64,000 nucleotides of DNA from Betaproteobacteria bacterium (GCA_016720925.1 JADKJR010000001.1:558001-622000), one strand, 5' to 3'; numbered from the stretch's first letter, positions 18,763-28,437 are shown. Notes: a model not told the origin generated them from the letters alone. Program-made: numbers and translations.

Positions 18763-20028
18763 ATGTTCGAATCTTTGCAGACCGCGTTCGCGACGAACCA
18801 ACTGGTGTCGGGTGGCATCGTGCTTGCCGTCCTGGGCATGGGCATGATGTGGATGCGTGAGCTGCCGGCCCGCGCCATGGGCTGGGCGCGGCATTTCTTC
18901 GTGACCACGCTCACCATCGATAGTCGCGAGGAGTTGCTGTTTCCCGCACTGGTCGAGTACATGGATACGCGCGAGGTGTTCAGACGCATCAATAATTTCA
19001 CCGTGAAGAGCATGCGCCAGCAGGAGACTACCTTCCAGAGCCTGCATGACGAATTGCAGCAAGGCGGCAGGCCACGGCCGCTGTTTTCGCCCGGCGAGGG
19101 CTTTCATCTGTTCCTTCTGGATGGCCGCCTGATGTGGATGCACCGCGAAGTGCAGGTCGGTATGTCGGTAATCGAGAAAATCAAGCTCTCCACGCTTGGG
19201 CGCGACAAGAAGCCGCTGGAGGCGCTGGTCAACGCGGCGATGGAGCATCGCATCGAACGTGAAGTCAATCGCATTGCCATTTACGTGGCCAGCGCCTACG
19301 GCAACGACTGGACGCGTGCGCGACTGGGCAATAATCGCCGGCTTGATTCGGTTGTGCTGAAGGCGGGCCAGAAAGAGGCAATCCTCGCCGACCTGGAGCG
19401 CTTTTTCTCCTCACGTGATCGTTATGACGGACTCGGTATCCCGTGGCGGCGCGGGTATCTTTTGTATGGCCCTCCCGGTACCGGCAAGACCTCGCTGGTC
19501 ACGGCGCTCGCCTCGGAGCTTTCTCTAAACGTTTGCGCGCTGAGCCTGGCCTCGCCCAATGTGACGGATGAAAGGATCGGCAACCTGCTCGCCAGTGTGC
19601 CGCGACGATCATTGATTTTGATCGAGGATGTCGATGCGTTTTTCACCGCCCGCACCAAGGCCGACGCGCAAGTGCGCATTTCTTACTCGGGCTTCATCAA
19701 TGCGCTCGACGGCGTGGCCGCGCATGAGGGCTCGGTGGTGTTCCTGACGACCAATCACCCGCACCTTATCGATGAAGCGGCCATCCGCTCCGGGCGCGTG
19801 GATGTTCGCCTTGAATTGGGCCTGTGCGATCGCAGCCAGCTTGAAAGAATGTTCGCCAAATTCCACGACGACCCGGCGGCTATCGCCCGCTTTGCCGACA
19901 CTGTCGCGCCGAATTGCTGGTCGCCGGCGCAGGTGCAGGAGGCGCTGCTCAAAGCGGTTTCGGTGGATGAGGCGATCGAACATTTCAAAAGCCGCGAACG
20001 CGAAGTGAAGGTGCTGAAGGCCGCGTAG
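18763..20028 (+). CDS. BCS1-like membrane-anchored AAA ATPase
   Basis: A 421-residue AAA protein resembling mitochondrial BCS1, the ATPase that moves the folded Rieske protein across the inner membrane. A single N-terminal transmembrane helix (VSGGIVLAVLGMGMMWM, residues 17-33) is followed by a BCS1_N-like beta domain (FFVTTLTIDSREELLF to about 165). The AAA module (about 170-390) has RRLDSVVL, Walker A GPPGTGKT at 236-243, Walker B LILIEDVDAF (E288, D289), the sensor region VFLTTNHP and arginine-rich SGRVDVRLELG, all in BCS1 style. Neighbours do not encode cytochrome bc1, so the client is unknown. Confidence 0.88.
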   Translation: MFESLQTAFATNQLVSGGIVLAVLGMGMMWMRELPARAMGWARHFFVTTLTIDSREELLFPALVEYMDTREVFRRINNFTVKSMRQQETTFQSLHDELQQGGRPRPLFSPGEGFHLFLLDGRLMWMHREVQVGMSVIEKIKLSTLGRDKKPLEALVNAAMEHRIEREVNRIAIYVASAYGNDWTRARLGNNRRLDSVVLKAGQKEAILADLERFFSSRDRYDGLGIPWRRGYLLYGPPGTGKTSLVTALASELSLNVCALSLASPNVTDERIGNLLASVPRRSLILIEDVDAFFTARTKADAQVRISYSGFINALDGVAAHEGSVVFLTTNHPHLIDEAAIRSGRVDVRLELGLCDRSQLERMFAKFHDDPAAIARFADTVAPNCWSPAQVQEALLKAVSVDEAIEHFKSREREVKVLKAA

Positions 20029-20180
20029 GAGCCATTGGCACATTCATCAAATCAGCAATGGCATTTCGCCTTGGACGTTATGCCGCCGATTGGATGGCGT
20101 GAAGGAGGGACGCGTGCATCCCCGGTAAAGCGATCGAATTAGTTCGTAGAATAGCGATTCAAATTCAGTCGGACCGTCCT

Positions 20181-22097
20181 GTGCGATCTGTATTCTCCTA
20201 CTTCGAAAAACTCGTCAATCCGTATCCGGACGGCGCACCCGCGCCGACGCCGAATACGTTTCTCGCGTTCATGTGGGCGGCATCGGAGGGCCTGCGCCCG
20301 TATTTGCTGTTCATGACGCTGTGCACGGCCGCCATCGGCGTGTTCGAGGCGTTCCTGTTCAGCATGCTGGGACAGGTGGTGGATTGGCTCGGCAAGACGG
20401 AGCCCGCCGCGCTATGGACATCCCAGCGCGGCAATCTCGTCTTGCTCGGGGGAATTCTCATCGCGAGCCCGCTGGTCGTCGGGTTGCAGGCGCTGCTGAA
20501 ACATCAGGCGATGGCGGGCAATTTCCCGATGCGCTTGCGCTGGAAATTTCACCGGCTGATGCTTTCGCAGAGCCTGAGTTTTTATCAGGACGAATTTGCC
20601 GGCCGGGTCGCCACCAAGGTGATGCAAACCGCGCTCGCGGTGCGCGACGTGTGGATGATCGTCGCCGACATCCTGGTGTTTGTCGCCATCTATTTCGGGA
20701 CGATGGTCCTGATTGTCGGCAACTTCGATCTATGGATCGTGACGCCATTCGCGGTGTGGCTGGCACTGTATGCATTGGCCATCCGCCACTTCGTCCCGCG
20801 CCTGGGCAAGGTTGCGCAAGAGCAGGCGGATGCGCGCTCGCTGATGACGGGGCGCATCACCGATGCCTACACCAACATCGCGACCGTGAAACTGTTTTCG
20901 CATACCAATCGCGAAGCCGGCTACGTGCGTGCGGCCATGCAGGAATTCATGAAGACGGTGTACCGTCAGTGGCGCATGATCACCGCCTTTGAAGTCGTGA
21001 ACCAGATCCTCAGCGTGTTGCTGATTGCGTCGACCGCCGGCGTGACGCTCTGGCTGTGGACGCAGGGCAAGGTCGGCGTAGGTGCGGTGGCTGCCGCCAC
21101 GGCGATGGCGTTGCGGTTGAACGGCATTTCGCACTGGATCATGTGGGAATTCGCCGCCTTGTTTGAACACATCGGCACCGTGCGCGATGGCATGACGATT
21201 CTCGCGCGGCCGCACACCGTCGTTGATGTGGCCGACGCGAAAGCGCTGGTGGTCTCGCATGGCGAAATTCGTTTCGACAACATGAGCTTCGCGTATGGCG
21301 CCAGAACAAGCGCGAACGGGGGCGGCAGCAAGAAAGTCATCGACAGCCTGAATCTCACCATTCGCGCCGGCGAGAAAATCGGTCTCGTGGGAAGATCCGG
21401 CGCGGGTAAATCCACCATCGTCAACCTGCTGCTGCGCTTCTACGATATCCGCGAGGGGCGCATCCTGATCGACGGGCAGGACATTGCGCATGTGACGCAG
21501 GACAGCCTGCGTACCAATGTCGGCATGGTGACGCAGGATACGTCGCTACTACACCGCTCGGTGCGCGAAAACATAGTCTATGGCCGCCCCGACGCGAGTG
21601 AGGGCGACATGATTGCCGCGGCCAAACGTGCCGAAGCCCATGAGTTCATTTTGCAACTCACCGACCCCGCCGGCCGCCACGGCTACGACGCTCACGTCGG
21701 TGAGCGCGGCGTGAAGCTCTCCGGCGGGCAACGCCAACGTATCGCGATCGCGCGCGTGAAATTGAAGGACGCGCCAATTTTGCTGCTCGACGAAGCCACC
21801 AGCGCGCTCGATTCCGAAGTCGAGGCGGCGATCCAGGCAAGCCTGTACAAGCTGATGGAAGGCAAAACCGTGGTCGCAATTGCGCATCGACTCTCCACCA
21901 TCGCGGCGATGGATCGGCTCATCGTGCTCGACGAAGGTCGAATAGTGGAAGAGGGTGATCATCGGAGCCTGCTGGCACTCGATGGAATCTATGCGCGGCT
22001 GTGGGCGCACCAGAGTGGCGGTTTCTTGGGCGATGTGCTCGATGAGGGCGAGGTGCGGGGGATCGGTAGAAGCGTTCAGAAATCCTTAGCGCATTGA
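20181..22097 (+). CDS. ABC exporter, fused permease and ATPase
   Basis: A 638-residue half-transporter of the MsbA/ATM1-like exporter class: six transmembrane helices (about residues 30-330) then an ATP-binding domain. Walker A is GRSGAGKST at 404, the signature LSGGQRQRIAIAR at 513, Walker B ILLLDEATSAL with D537/E538, and the switch histidine in VVAIAHRLSTI. It works as a homodimer or with a second half-transporter to flip a lipid, peptide or metal conjugate outwards. The substrate is not evident, and no accessory gene is next to it. Confidence 0.93.
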   Translation: MRSVFSYFEKLVNPYPDGAPAPTPNTFLAFMWAASEGLRPYLLFMTLCTAAIGVFEAFLFSMLGQVVDWLGKTEPAALWTSQRGNLVLLGGILIASPLVVGLQALLKHQAMAGNFPMRLRWKFHRLMLSQSLSFYQDEFAGRVATKVMQTALAVRDVWMIVADILVFVAIYFGTMVLIVGNFDLWIVTPFAVWLALYALAIRHFVPRLGKVAQEQADARSLMTGRITDAYTNIATVKLFSHTNREAGYVRAAMQEFMKTVYRQWRMITAFEVVNQILSVLLIASTAGVTLWLWTQGKVGVGAVAAATAMALRLNGISHWIMWEFAALFEHIGTVRDGMTILARPHTVVDVADAKALVVSHGEIRFDNMSFAYGARTSANGGGSKKVIDSLNLTIRAGEKIGLVGRSGAGKSTIVNLLLRFYDIREGRILIDGQDIAHVTQDSLRTNVGMVTQDTSLLHRSVRENIVYGRPDASEGDMIAAAKRAEAHEFILQLTDPAGRHGYDAHVGERGVKLSGGQRQRIAIARVKLKDAPILLLDEATSALDSEVEAAIQASLYKLMEGKTVVAIAHRLSTIAAMDRLIVLDEGRIVEEGDHRSLLALDGIYARLWAHQSGGFLGDVLDEGEVRGIGRSVQKSLAH

Positions 22098-22282
22098 CGC
22101 GCGACGATTCCCGCATCGCTGTTTTCTTTACGGATCCGGTTTGAAAGCGTTAGGACTATCGCATACTCGCGCGCGAGAAGCGGTCGTGGCATCATTCATC
22201 CATATGCGGCGCGGTCTGCACGCCACCGCGATCTTTCCCGGACTGAATTGACCCTTTTCATTTGTGACGAACTTGAGACGCC

Positions 22283-23353
22283 ATGAATCGCCAACCCCCG
22301 TTGCCCGCCTCGTTTGCACGCCGCGATTTCATCAGGACAGCCACATTCGGTGCCGCTGCCGCAAGCTTGCCGACATTGCCTTTTGCCATCGGCAATGCAC
22401 ACGCGCAATCCACGGACATCATCACCCGCAAGATTCCGCGCACTGGCGAGGTGCTACCTGCCATCGGGCTGGGTACGTATCTGACTTTCGACGTACTCCC
22501 GGGCAAGCCGCGCGACAACATTCGCGAGGTAATCAAACGCTTTTACGAGGGCGGCGGGCGCGTGGTTGATACGTCACCTCTCTACGGCACGGGAGAGATC
22601 AGCGTCGGCGATTTCGCCGCAGCGCTCGGCATTACCGACAAACTGTTTATCACCAACAAGATCTGGTCGACCGGTGAATATCTTGCGGACGAGAGCCACG
22701 CGCAACGCAGCTTCGACCAATCCCAGCAGCGATTGTGGCGCGAGAAGCTGGATGTGTTGCAGGTCCACAGCCTGGTGAATGTCGACCAGATGCTGCCGAT
22801 GTTGCAGAACTGGAAGCGCGAGGGGCGCGTTCGATACGTTGGTGCCACGCATCACGAGTTGCCCTATTTCGGCGCGCTCGCGCAGGTTGTTGAGCGCGGC
22901 GGACTCGATTTCGTCCAGGTGCACTATTCCATCCAGACTCGTCTCGCTGAGGAGCGTATCCTGCCCGCGGCGATGGACAAGGGCACCGCCGTGCTCGTGA
23001 ACATGCCGTTTGAAAAGGCGCGCCTGTTCAAGCTCGTGGAGGGCCGTACGCTGCCCGACTTCGCGAGGGAGCTTGGCATCACCAACTGGGCGCAGTATTT
23101 CCTGAAGTGGGTGATCTCCCACCCGGCAATCACCGTCGCTATACCGGCCACCAGCAATCCCGACCATGAGACGGAGAACATCAGCGCGTTGAAGGGAGCG
23201 CTGCCCGACAAAGACCTGCGCAACCGCATGCTGCGCCACATGGAAACCATTCCCGGATTCGACAAGCTGCATGAAACGCTGCCTTACCCTGGCAAGGCCT
23301 ACAACGGGATCATCCGCCGGGCACAGACGCTGCGGGCGGCGGTGTCAAAGTAG
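22283..23353 (+). CDS. Tat-exported aldo/keto reductase
   Basis: A 356-residue NAD(P)H-dependent oxidoreductase with an N-terminal twin-arginine signal (RRDFIRTATFGAAAASLPTL). The mature domain is an aldo/keto reductase TIM barrel; the catalytic tetrad is D96, Y101 (VVDTSPLYG), K126 (TNKIW) and H162 (VHSL). Cofactor-binding NMPFEKARLF and VAIPATSNPDHETEN lie near the C terminus. Export with bound cofactor fits the Tat route. Natural substrate unknown. It stands convergent with the cyclophilin gene, with repeat copy 7 between them. Confidence 0.93.
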   Translation: MNRQPPLPASFARRDFIRTATFGAAAASLPTLPFAIGNAHAQSTDIITRKIPRTGEVLPAIGLGTYLTFDVLPGKPRDNIREVIKRFYEGGGRVVDTSPLYGTGEISVGDFAAALGITDKLFITNKIWSTGEYLADESHAQRSFDQSQQRLWREKLDVLQVHSLVNVDQMLPMLQNWKREGRVRYVGATHHELPYFGALAQVVERGGLDFVQVHYSIQTRLAEERILPAAMDKGTAVLVNMPFEKARLFKLVEGRTLPDFARELGITNWAQYFLKWVISHPAITVAIPATSNPDHETENISALKGALPDKDLRNRMLRHMETIPGFDKLHETLPYPGKAYNGIIRRAQTLRAAVSK

Positions 23354-23403
23354 GTGTCAATGCTGAAGGAGCGCGGTTGCCCGCAACACGTTTTGGCTTG
23401 GGG

Positions 23404-23467
23404 AACCCAGCTTCCGCGGGGGTTTCCGGCACTTCATGCCCGAAAGGCCCCGCCAGTGCTTGAGTTT
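23404..23467 (+). repeat. palindromic dispersed element, copy 7
   Basis: Left arm GAACCCAGCTTCCGCGGGGG, inner TTTCCGGCACTTCATGCCCG, right arm CCCCGCCAGTGCTTGAGTTT. It fills most of the 135-bp gap between two convergent genes and is the only hairpin there. Confidence 0.8.
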
Positions 23468-23488
23468 ACCTTCGCGGGCGACAGGTTT

Positions 23489-24823
23489 TCAATACATCTG
23501 GCGCGCAATTACTCGGCTAGATGTCAGCCCGTCAAGTGTGTAATTCATGGTTCCGTTGGTTGCATCGGTGAAGGCGAACGTCATATTGCCGGCGATGGTT
23601 GCCGGATCGGTGCCATTCCAGGCGGCGGTGATGGGCTCGCCGCCGGCCGTCTTGTATATTGGCCCCGTGCAACCTGTGCCGATGAACGGGCAATTGGGCA
23701 CGACGTACCAGACCGGCTTGCCAGTCGCATCGTAGGTATACCAGGCGGCGAAAATGATGCCGAATTGTTGGGTAAGGGAGATTCCCCAGCCTGACTCGCC
23801 GGCGTTCCACCACAGGTCCGTGTAATCGACTGCAGGTGCGATTGCCCCGGTCGCAAATACTTGTTGAGTGATTGCCTTTGCGCCCGCAATATTATTGATC
23901 GTGTAGGTGAATGCGCCAGCGCTGGTGCTCGCGAAAGTCAACGTACCGGTACCTGCCTTGGTAACGTTCTTGGTTGATCCATTCCATGGCAACGCCGGTG
24001 GCGTCCCTCCTAGTACCTTGTATATGTCACCGGTGCAACTGGCGCCCGCAATCGGGCAATTGGGAATCACATACCATGTGGCTTGACCCGCTTCGTCATA
24101 CGTGTACAGCGCACTGAAAATCATGTTGCCATGCTGCGTAATGCTCATTCCCCATCCCGACTCATTGGCATTCCACCACAGACCCTGGTAGCTATTCGCC
24201 ACCGCCGCCGCGGTGCTGACCATGACGAGATTTGCTTTTTGGATCATTCCATTGGCGGGCATGCTGACCAATGGCAACTCACTGAACGTACCGCCGGCAT
24301 TGCCAATGGGCAGGTGCGCGATGGCGTCGACAGTGGCCATGCTGCTGGCGCTGACTTCGCCGAAAACAGTAAATCCGCCATTTTGTCCATCAAGCGAGGA
24401 TCCATTGTCAGCCAGATTTATGAACCATTGTGACGTCGCGCTATTGGGTTCTCCGCTGAACTTCGCCATCGCGATGGTGCCACGCCGGTTTGACCGGCTG
24501 GCGCTGAATTCATTGGCGATCGGTGCGTTTACCGCAATGCTGCTCATGTTGCCGCTGGCATCATTCCAAACGTAACCGCCGCCTTGAATGATAAAACCCG
24601 GCACGCTACGATGAATGAAGGAGTTGTTGTACTTGCCGCTGTTTACGTAATTCAGGAAGTTGGCCACCGTGCCAGGCGCGGTGTTGTCATACAGGGTAAC
24701 GTCGATGGCACCAAGCGGTGTTGCCATACTTACCGTCGTGGCATGTACCGCCGCAGGGAGAGCAAGAATGATGCACGTTGCCAGCTTTAATTGAAATGCA
24801 CTGTTTAGGCGAATTGAAAACAT
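23489..24823 (-). CDS. secreted cyclophilin with two W-rich C-terminal repeats
   Basis: A 444-residue exported peptidyl-prolyl cis-trans isomerase. A signal peptide (AFQLKLATCIILALPAAVHA) is followed by a cyclophilin domain of about 160 residues (GAIDVTLYDNTAPGTVANFL, FIHRSVPGFIIQGG, RGTIAMAK, NSATSQWFINL, TVFGEV). Two tandem repeats of about 115 residues then follow, each with WWN..ESGWG.S.TQ, YTYD..G...WYV.PNCP, a C.G.IYK segment and a closing beta strand. The repeat is known to me only as a recurring unit of proteobacterial secreted proteins; its role may be binding. GAGG lies before ATG 24823; longer N termini lack a signal. Confidence 0.88.
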   Translation of the reverse strand: MFSIRLNSAFQLKLATCIILALPAAVHATTVSMATPLGAIDVTLYDNTAPGTVANFLNYVNSGKYNNSFIHRSVPGFIIQGGGYVWNDASGNMSSIAVNAPIANEFSASRSNRRGTIAMAKFSGEPNSATSQWFINLADNGSSLDGQNGGFTVFGEVSASSMATVDAIAHLPIGNAGGTFSELPLVSMPANGMIQKANLVMVSTAAAVANSYQGLWWNANESGWGMSITQHGNMIFSALYTYDEAGQATWYVIPNCPIAGASCTGDIYKVLGGTPPALPWNGSTKNVTKAGTGTLTFASTSAGAFTYTINNIAGAKAITQQVFATGAIAPAVDYTDLWWNAGESGWGISLTQQFGIIFAAWYTYDATGKPVWYVVPNCPFIGTGCTGPIYKTAGGEPITAAWNGTDPATIAGNMTFAFTDATNGTMNYTLDGLTSSRVIARQMY

Positions 24824-25247
24824 TGTTTTCCTCGGTTGATCTGTTGGTCTGATGCCTGAAAGTGCGCAGTTTCGGGCCACCGTGACGGTATTGCGTTGGC
24901 ATGTTGCCGCAGTGGTTAAGCGCCGGTGTTTGCCGCTTTCCTGCCTGCCCGTATTGTCCAATCTCGAACATACTGGCGATGACGCCTTGCCGCATCAGGC
25001 GTGCAGTGGATAAGCGCGTCAGAGTGGCAGCGCACTTGGTGTAGGACCGCGCGGAAGACGTTCTTGAGGGGCGCCTCAAAGCGGCGCCTGATTCATCCGG
25101 ACACGGCCCTTCACTTACGCCTGCATGGATGCAGACAACTGGAAAGCGAACACCAGGCAGCGGCGAGTTACCGTGGCGCGACAGTTGATTGCCCAGGAAA
25201 AACGAATGGGGTTCTGTCGCCCTACGGAGCGGCGACCCCACTGAAAG
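24824..25247. other. gene-free stretch
   Basis: These 424 bp hold the promoter side of the cyclophilin gene (minus strand) and the region after the STAS-like gene stop. No coding frame has a credible protein sequence, and I see no repeat or terminator. Confidence 0.45.
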
Positions 25248-25671
25248 TCATGATGGTGCCTCTGGCGTGGAGCCGATGCCCTTGGGATCCTGCGGGAGTT
25301 CCGCGTTCAGCCATTCGTTCGCCGTTTCATAGTCCTCAAATGCGTGAACGTTGAGGCCTCTGCTCTGCGTGCACAACTCGAGAAAATGTGCGTGATTGAA
25401 TGCCACTTGACCATCGACCAGCAACGCTATTCTCTTCAGGGTCGGTAATGCCAGATCCGGGAAGGTCATGTGCTTGGCAAGTTCAAAGAGTTCGAACTCC
25501 GACATGAAACATTCGACGTCTCGCAAATCCAAAAGCACTTCGCAACGTACATTGAAGTCCGGGTCGGTCGAGAGCAATTTCAGCGCGATCTTCGACGCGT
25601 CGAGATCGAGTGTCCTTTGCCGTCATCACGATGAGATGTTTGAGGGGATATGCCTTGTTCTGGGTTTTCAT
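25248..25671 (-). pseudogene. SpoIIAA/STAS-like protein, single frameshift
   Basis: Two overlapping frames together give one protein of about 140 residues. Starting at ATG 25671 the first frame reads MKTQNKAYPLKHLIVMTAKD; the second continues LDLDASKIALKLLSTDPDFN and runs to the stop at 25248. They meet at about 25605-25615, where one extra base (or two missing) breaks the frame. The joined product resembles the SpoIIAA-like/SEC14-STAS family: a beta strand with VLLDLRDVECFMSEFELFEL, the LKRIALLVDG strand, and a closing FEDYETANEWL helix. It could be a real pseudogene or a single sequencing error. Confidence 0.6.
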
Positions 25672-26136
25672 GTTTGGTTTCTGGTTGCGGGCGTGTTGTG
25701 GGTCGGCAAAGGAGGGCAAAGGGGAGCAAGAATACGAGTTTGTGAGGAGCATGCTTGGAGTGCCGTGGCCCGTCTGTGCGGAAGCGAGCATTGCGCGCGA
25801 AACGGCGATCGTGGATACATCGGTCAGGCTTGCATCAGGCTCCAAAGTGCGTCAATCGGAAATTGATTGAGCCGCATTCGTCGACGAAATTACCTGCGTT
25901 CACGCACTTTGCCAGCCAGTTTCTCTTGAGACAGGCGCTGCGCAACGCAATCGTCAAAAAGCGTGGTGTGACAGTTCAAGAGCGGGTCCAAACAGCCGTC
26001 AGCCGCACCGGGCGTGCAATGGATGAAGCCATCCAAACAACGTGGGCGCGAACACGCTGTGCACGGCTAGATGAGGCAGGTGAGAATACTTATGCGTGTC
26101 GGCAGATTCACTTGCCCCGATTTACAATGATCGAAC
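25672..26136. other. gene-free stretch before pdxH
   Basis: No supported gene in 465 bp. A segment at 25846-25868 vaguely resembles one arm of the dispersed palindromic element, but the partner arm is absent. Confidence 0.45.
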
Positions 26137-26769
26137 ATGAACATCACCGACATTCGCAAAGACTACAAATCCGCCTCGCTGTCCGAGAGCGAAATTGCAC
26201 ATTCACCCTTCAGCCAGTTTGACCTATGGCTGAATGAAGCAATCGCCGGACAACTCCCGGAGCCCACCGCAATGACCGTGGCTACGGTAGGTGCGGATGG
26301 CCGTCCTTCCACGCGCGTAGTGCTGCTCAAAGGTATCGACGAACGCGGACCGGTGTGGTTTACCAACTACCAAAGCCGCAAGGGCCGCGAATTGGCGAAT
26401 AATCCTTTCGCGGCGCTCCAATTTCACTGGGTGGAACTGGAGCGCGTGGTACGCATTGAAGGTCGCGTTGAAAAAGTGAGCGACGCCGAAAGCGATGCCT
26501 ACTTCGACACCCGTCCGCTCGATTCACGCATCGGCGCGTGGGCATCGCCGCAGAGCGAAATCATTTCCAGCCGCGCCATATTGGTTGCGCGCGCGGCGGA
26601 GTTTGCGGCGAAGTTCCTGCTGAGGCCGCCGCGTCCACCCCACTGGGGCGGCTACCGGCTGTTGCCGGATCGATTCGAGTTTTGGCAGGGCCGCCCGAGC
26701 CGCCTGCACGATCGAATCGTCTACCGGCTGGATAACGGCGCGTGGCACACGGGACGCCTGGCGCCATGA
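26137..26769 (+). CDS. pdxH: pyridoxamine 5'-phosphate oxidase
   Basis: A 210-residue FMN-dependent oxidase that converts pyridoxine or pyridoxamine 5'-phosphate to pyridoxal 5'-phosphate in the cytoplasm, the last step of vitamin B6 synthesis and its salvage. It has full family length with the typical segments AMTVATVGADGRPSTRVVLL (FMN binding), WFTNYQSRKGREL, FHWVELERVVRIEGRVEKV, RPLDSRIGAWAS and the C-terminal dimer/active-site segment WGGYRLLPDRFEFWQGRPSR-LHDR ending in the expected W..RLAP. The family assignment is unambiguous. Confidence 0.97.
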   Translation: MNITDIRKDYKSASLSESEIAHSPFSQFDLWLNEAIAGQLPEPTAMTVATVGADGRPSTRVVLLKGIDERGPVWFTNYQSRKGRELANNPFAALQFHWVELERVVRIEGRVEKVSDAESDAYFDTRPLDSRIGAWASPQSEIISSRAILVARAAEFAAKFLLRPPRPPHWGGYRLLPDRFEFWQGRPSRLHDRIVYRLDNGAWHTGRLAP

Positions 26770-26966
26770 ATCGGGTTGGCGCATACCTGCGCCGGGATTG
26801 CCGATGTTCCTTCTTCACGCCCGCGTCGACGGCTGTAAGGAATGCGTGTGGTCGGCAAGAGATGATCGTCAGCGACGGATTGCGAATGCAGCCTTCCACG
26901 GGCTATTCAAGCCTTGCTGATTCACGTCCAAACCGCCGCGCCGGCGCGCGTATCTGCACGTTGAGC

Positions 26967-26995
26967 TTTACAACGAAAAACCGGGAAGCGATACT
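26967..26995 (+). promoter_or_regulatory. candidate sigma-70 promoter of the porin gene
   Basis: TTTACA (26967-26972) and GATACT (26990-26995) are separated by exactly 17 bp. Transcription would begin near 27002, leaving a short leader that includes AGGGAGAG before the porin ATG at 27026. Confidence 0.55.
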
Positions 26996-27025
26996 TGAAC
27001 GTATTCAACAATAGGGAGAGTCGGC

Positions 27026-28063
27026 ATGCAAGCAAAACAACTGTTACTTGCCATCGCATGTATTTGCGCGAGTGCGTCAGCGTTGGCGCAAAGCGCCAAT
27101 CCGGTCACGCTGTACGGTCGGATTTATGCCGTGGCGGAGTCGGTTAGCGCGAATGGCGGCGCGGCGCCGGTGAGCTCACGAAGTCGGGTGACGGACCGAG
27201 TCTCGCTGGTCGGATTTCGCGGCACCGAAGACTTGGGTGGCGGCCTGAAAGCATTTTTCCAGATTGAATCCGCGACGGCTCCCGACGCTGGCGGCGGCAC
27301 GTTTGCGTCACGCAACAGCGGCGTTGGGCTGACTGGTGCCTGGGGCAGCGTTTTGCTCGGACGCTGGGATACGCCTTTCAAAGTGGTACACGCGGCCGTG
27401 ATTGATCCCTTCGGCGATACCGCCGCGTCGGACATAACCGCGGCCGCTCTCAACCAGGGCAACTTTTCGCGTCGAGAAAACAATGTCGTTCAATACTGGT
27501 CGCCTAATCTTGGCGGGCTATCGTTCCGGGCGCATTACTCTGCCAATGAAGGAAAGACGGCGACGGTCAATCCATCGCTGACTGGCGCCTCGCTGACCTA
27601 CGCCGCCGGTGCGCTCTACGTGGCCTACGCGTGGGAAAAACACAAGGACCAGAACGGTGCCACAACTGTCGCCGGCGTCAATGAGACGGGCAATGCGATA
27701 TCCGCGTACTACAAATTTGGCGGCCTGAAATTGTCGGGACAAACCGGGCGTTACAAGCGAACCGGGACCGAGACGCAAAGGAGCTATATGGTCGGCCTGG
27801 ATTGGGCGTTCGGGAAGCACGTGTTATTGGCGTCGGTGCAAAATTCCCGGAATGGCGGCGTCATGACCGCAGTGCAACCAAAATGCGATTTGGTGGGAAT
27901 TGGCTATCGTTACGACTTCTCCAAGCGAACCGCTTTTGTCTCTGACTACACAAAGATTGACAACGACGTCGGCAACTTGTGCAACTTCGGCACAAGCCCG
28001 CTTACGATTGGCGCCGGCCAGGATCCTCGCGGGTTTGCCGTTGGCTTCCGTCACACGTTCTGA
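27026..28063 (+). CDS. Gram-negative trimeric porin (Burkholderiales type)
   Basis: A 345-residue outer-membrane general porin. The signal peptide ends at LAQ and the mature chain starts SANPVTLYGRIYAVAES, the hallmark first beta strand of Burkholderiales porins. DRVSLVGFRGTEDLGGGLKA and GSVLLGRWDTPFK (loop L3 constriction region) are conserved, and the chain ends in the outer-membrane C-terminal signature GFAVGFRHTF with terminal Phe for BAM recognition. It forms 16-stranded channels for small hydrophilic solutes. It has its own promoter and a strong intrinsic terminator at 28097-28123, so it is a single-gene unit. Confidence 0.96.
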   Translation: MQAKQLLLAIACICASASALAQSANPVTLYGRIYAVAESVSANGGAAPVSSRSRVTDRVSLVGFRGTEDLGGGLKAFFQIESATAPDAGGGTFASRNSGVGLTGAWGSVLLGRWDTPFKVVHAAVIDPFGDTAASDITAAALNQGNFSRRENNVVQYWSPNLGGLSFRAHYSANEGKTATVNPSLTGASLTYAAGALYVAYAWEKHKDQNGATTVAGVNETGNAISAYYKFGGLKLSGQTGRYKRTGTETQRSYMVGLDWAFGKHVLLASVQNSRNGGVMTAVQPKCDLVGIGYRYDFSKRTAFVSDYTKIDNDVGNLCNFGTSPLTIGAGQDPRGFAVGFRHTF

Positions 28064-28096
28064 TTTCCCACGGCGGTCGCGCAATATCACCATAGC

Positions 28097-28123
28097 AAAG
28101 GGCCCCCTGCGGGCCCTTTTTTT
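28097..28123 (+). terminator. intrinsic terminator of the porin gene
   Basis: AAAGGGCCC, loop CCTGC, GGGCCCTTT, then an unbroken T-run to 28123. It is the clearest Rho-independent terminator in the window and lies 34 bp after the porin stop. Confidence 0.92.
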
Positions 28124-28437
28124 GCTTCCGCACCTTTGAATCAAGCGGCCACCAATTTTCAGCGAGTTTGGCTATAACCCCAGCGTCACCGCGCCATACC
28201 AAAGGGAATCGCGGATTGGGTCGAATAGCTGCGCCCGTGGAAAAAAGTGGCGCACGAATTTCGCGGGGCTTGTCTGTCTTCGATATGCCCCCAGTTAATA
28301 GAGATTGCGCGCGCTTTGGATTGCGATTGTGTGCCGTTCTGCCTGCCTTCCCATCGTTGGTACCATGTACATAGCCTCGGCAAGAAACTGCGCTGATGCG
28401 TGGCCAAACGTTCCAATCACTCCTCGAAAAACAATCA

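Noticed and set aside
25836..25868. Possible extra copy of the palindromic element
   Set aside because: Only one arm is weakly similar (AAAGTGCGTCAATCGG), and no second arm or inner stem is present.
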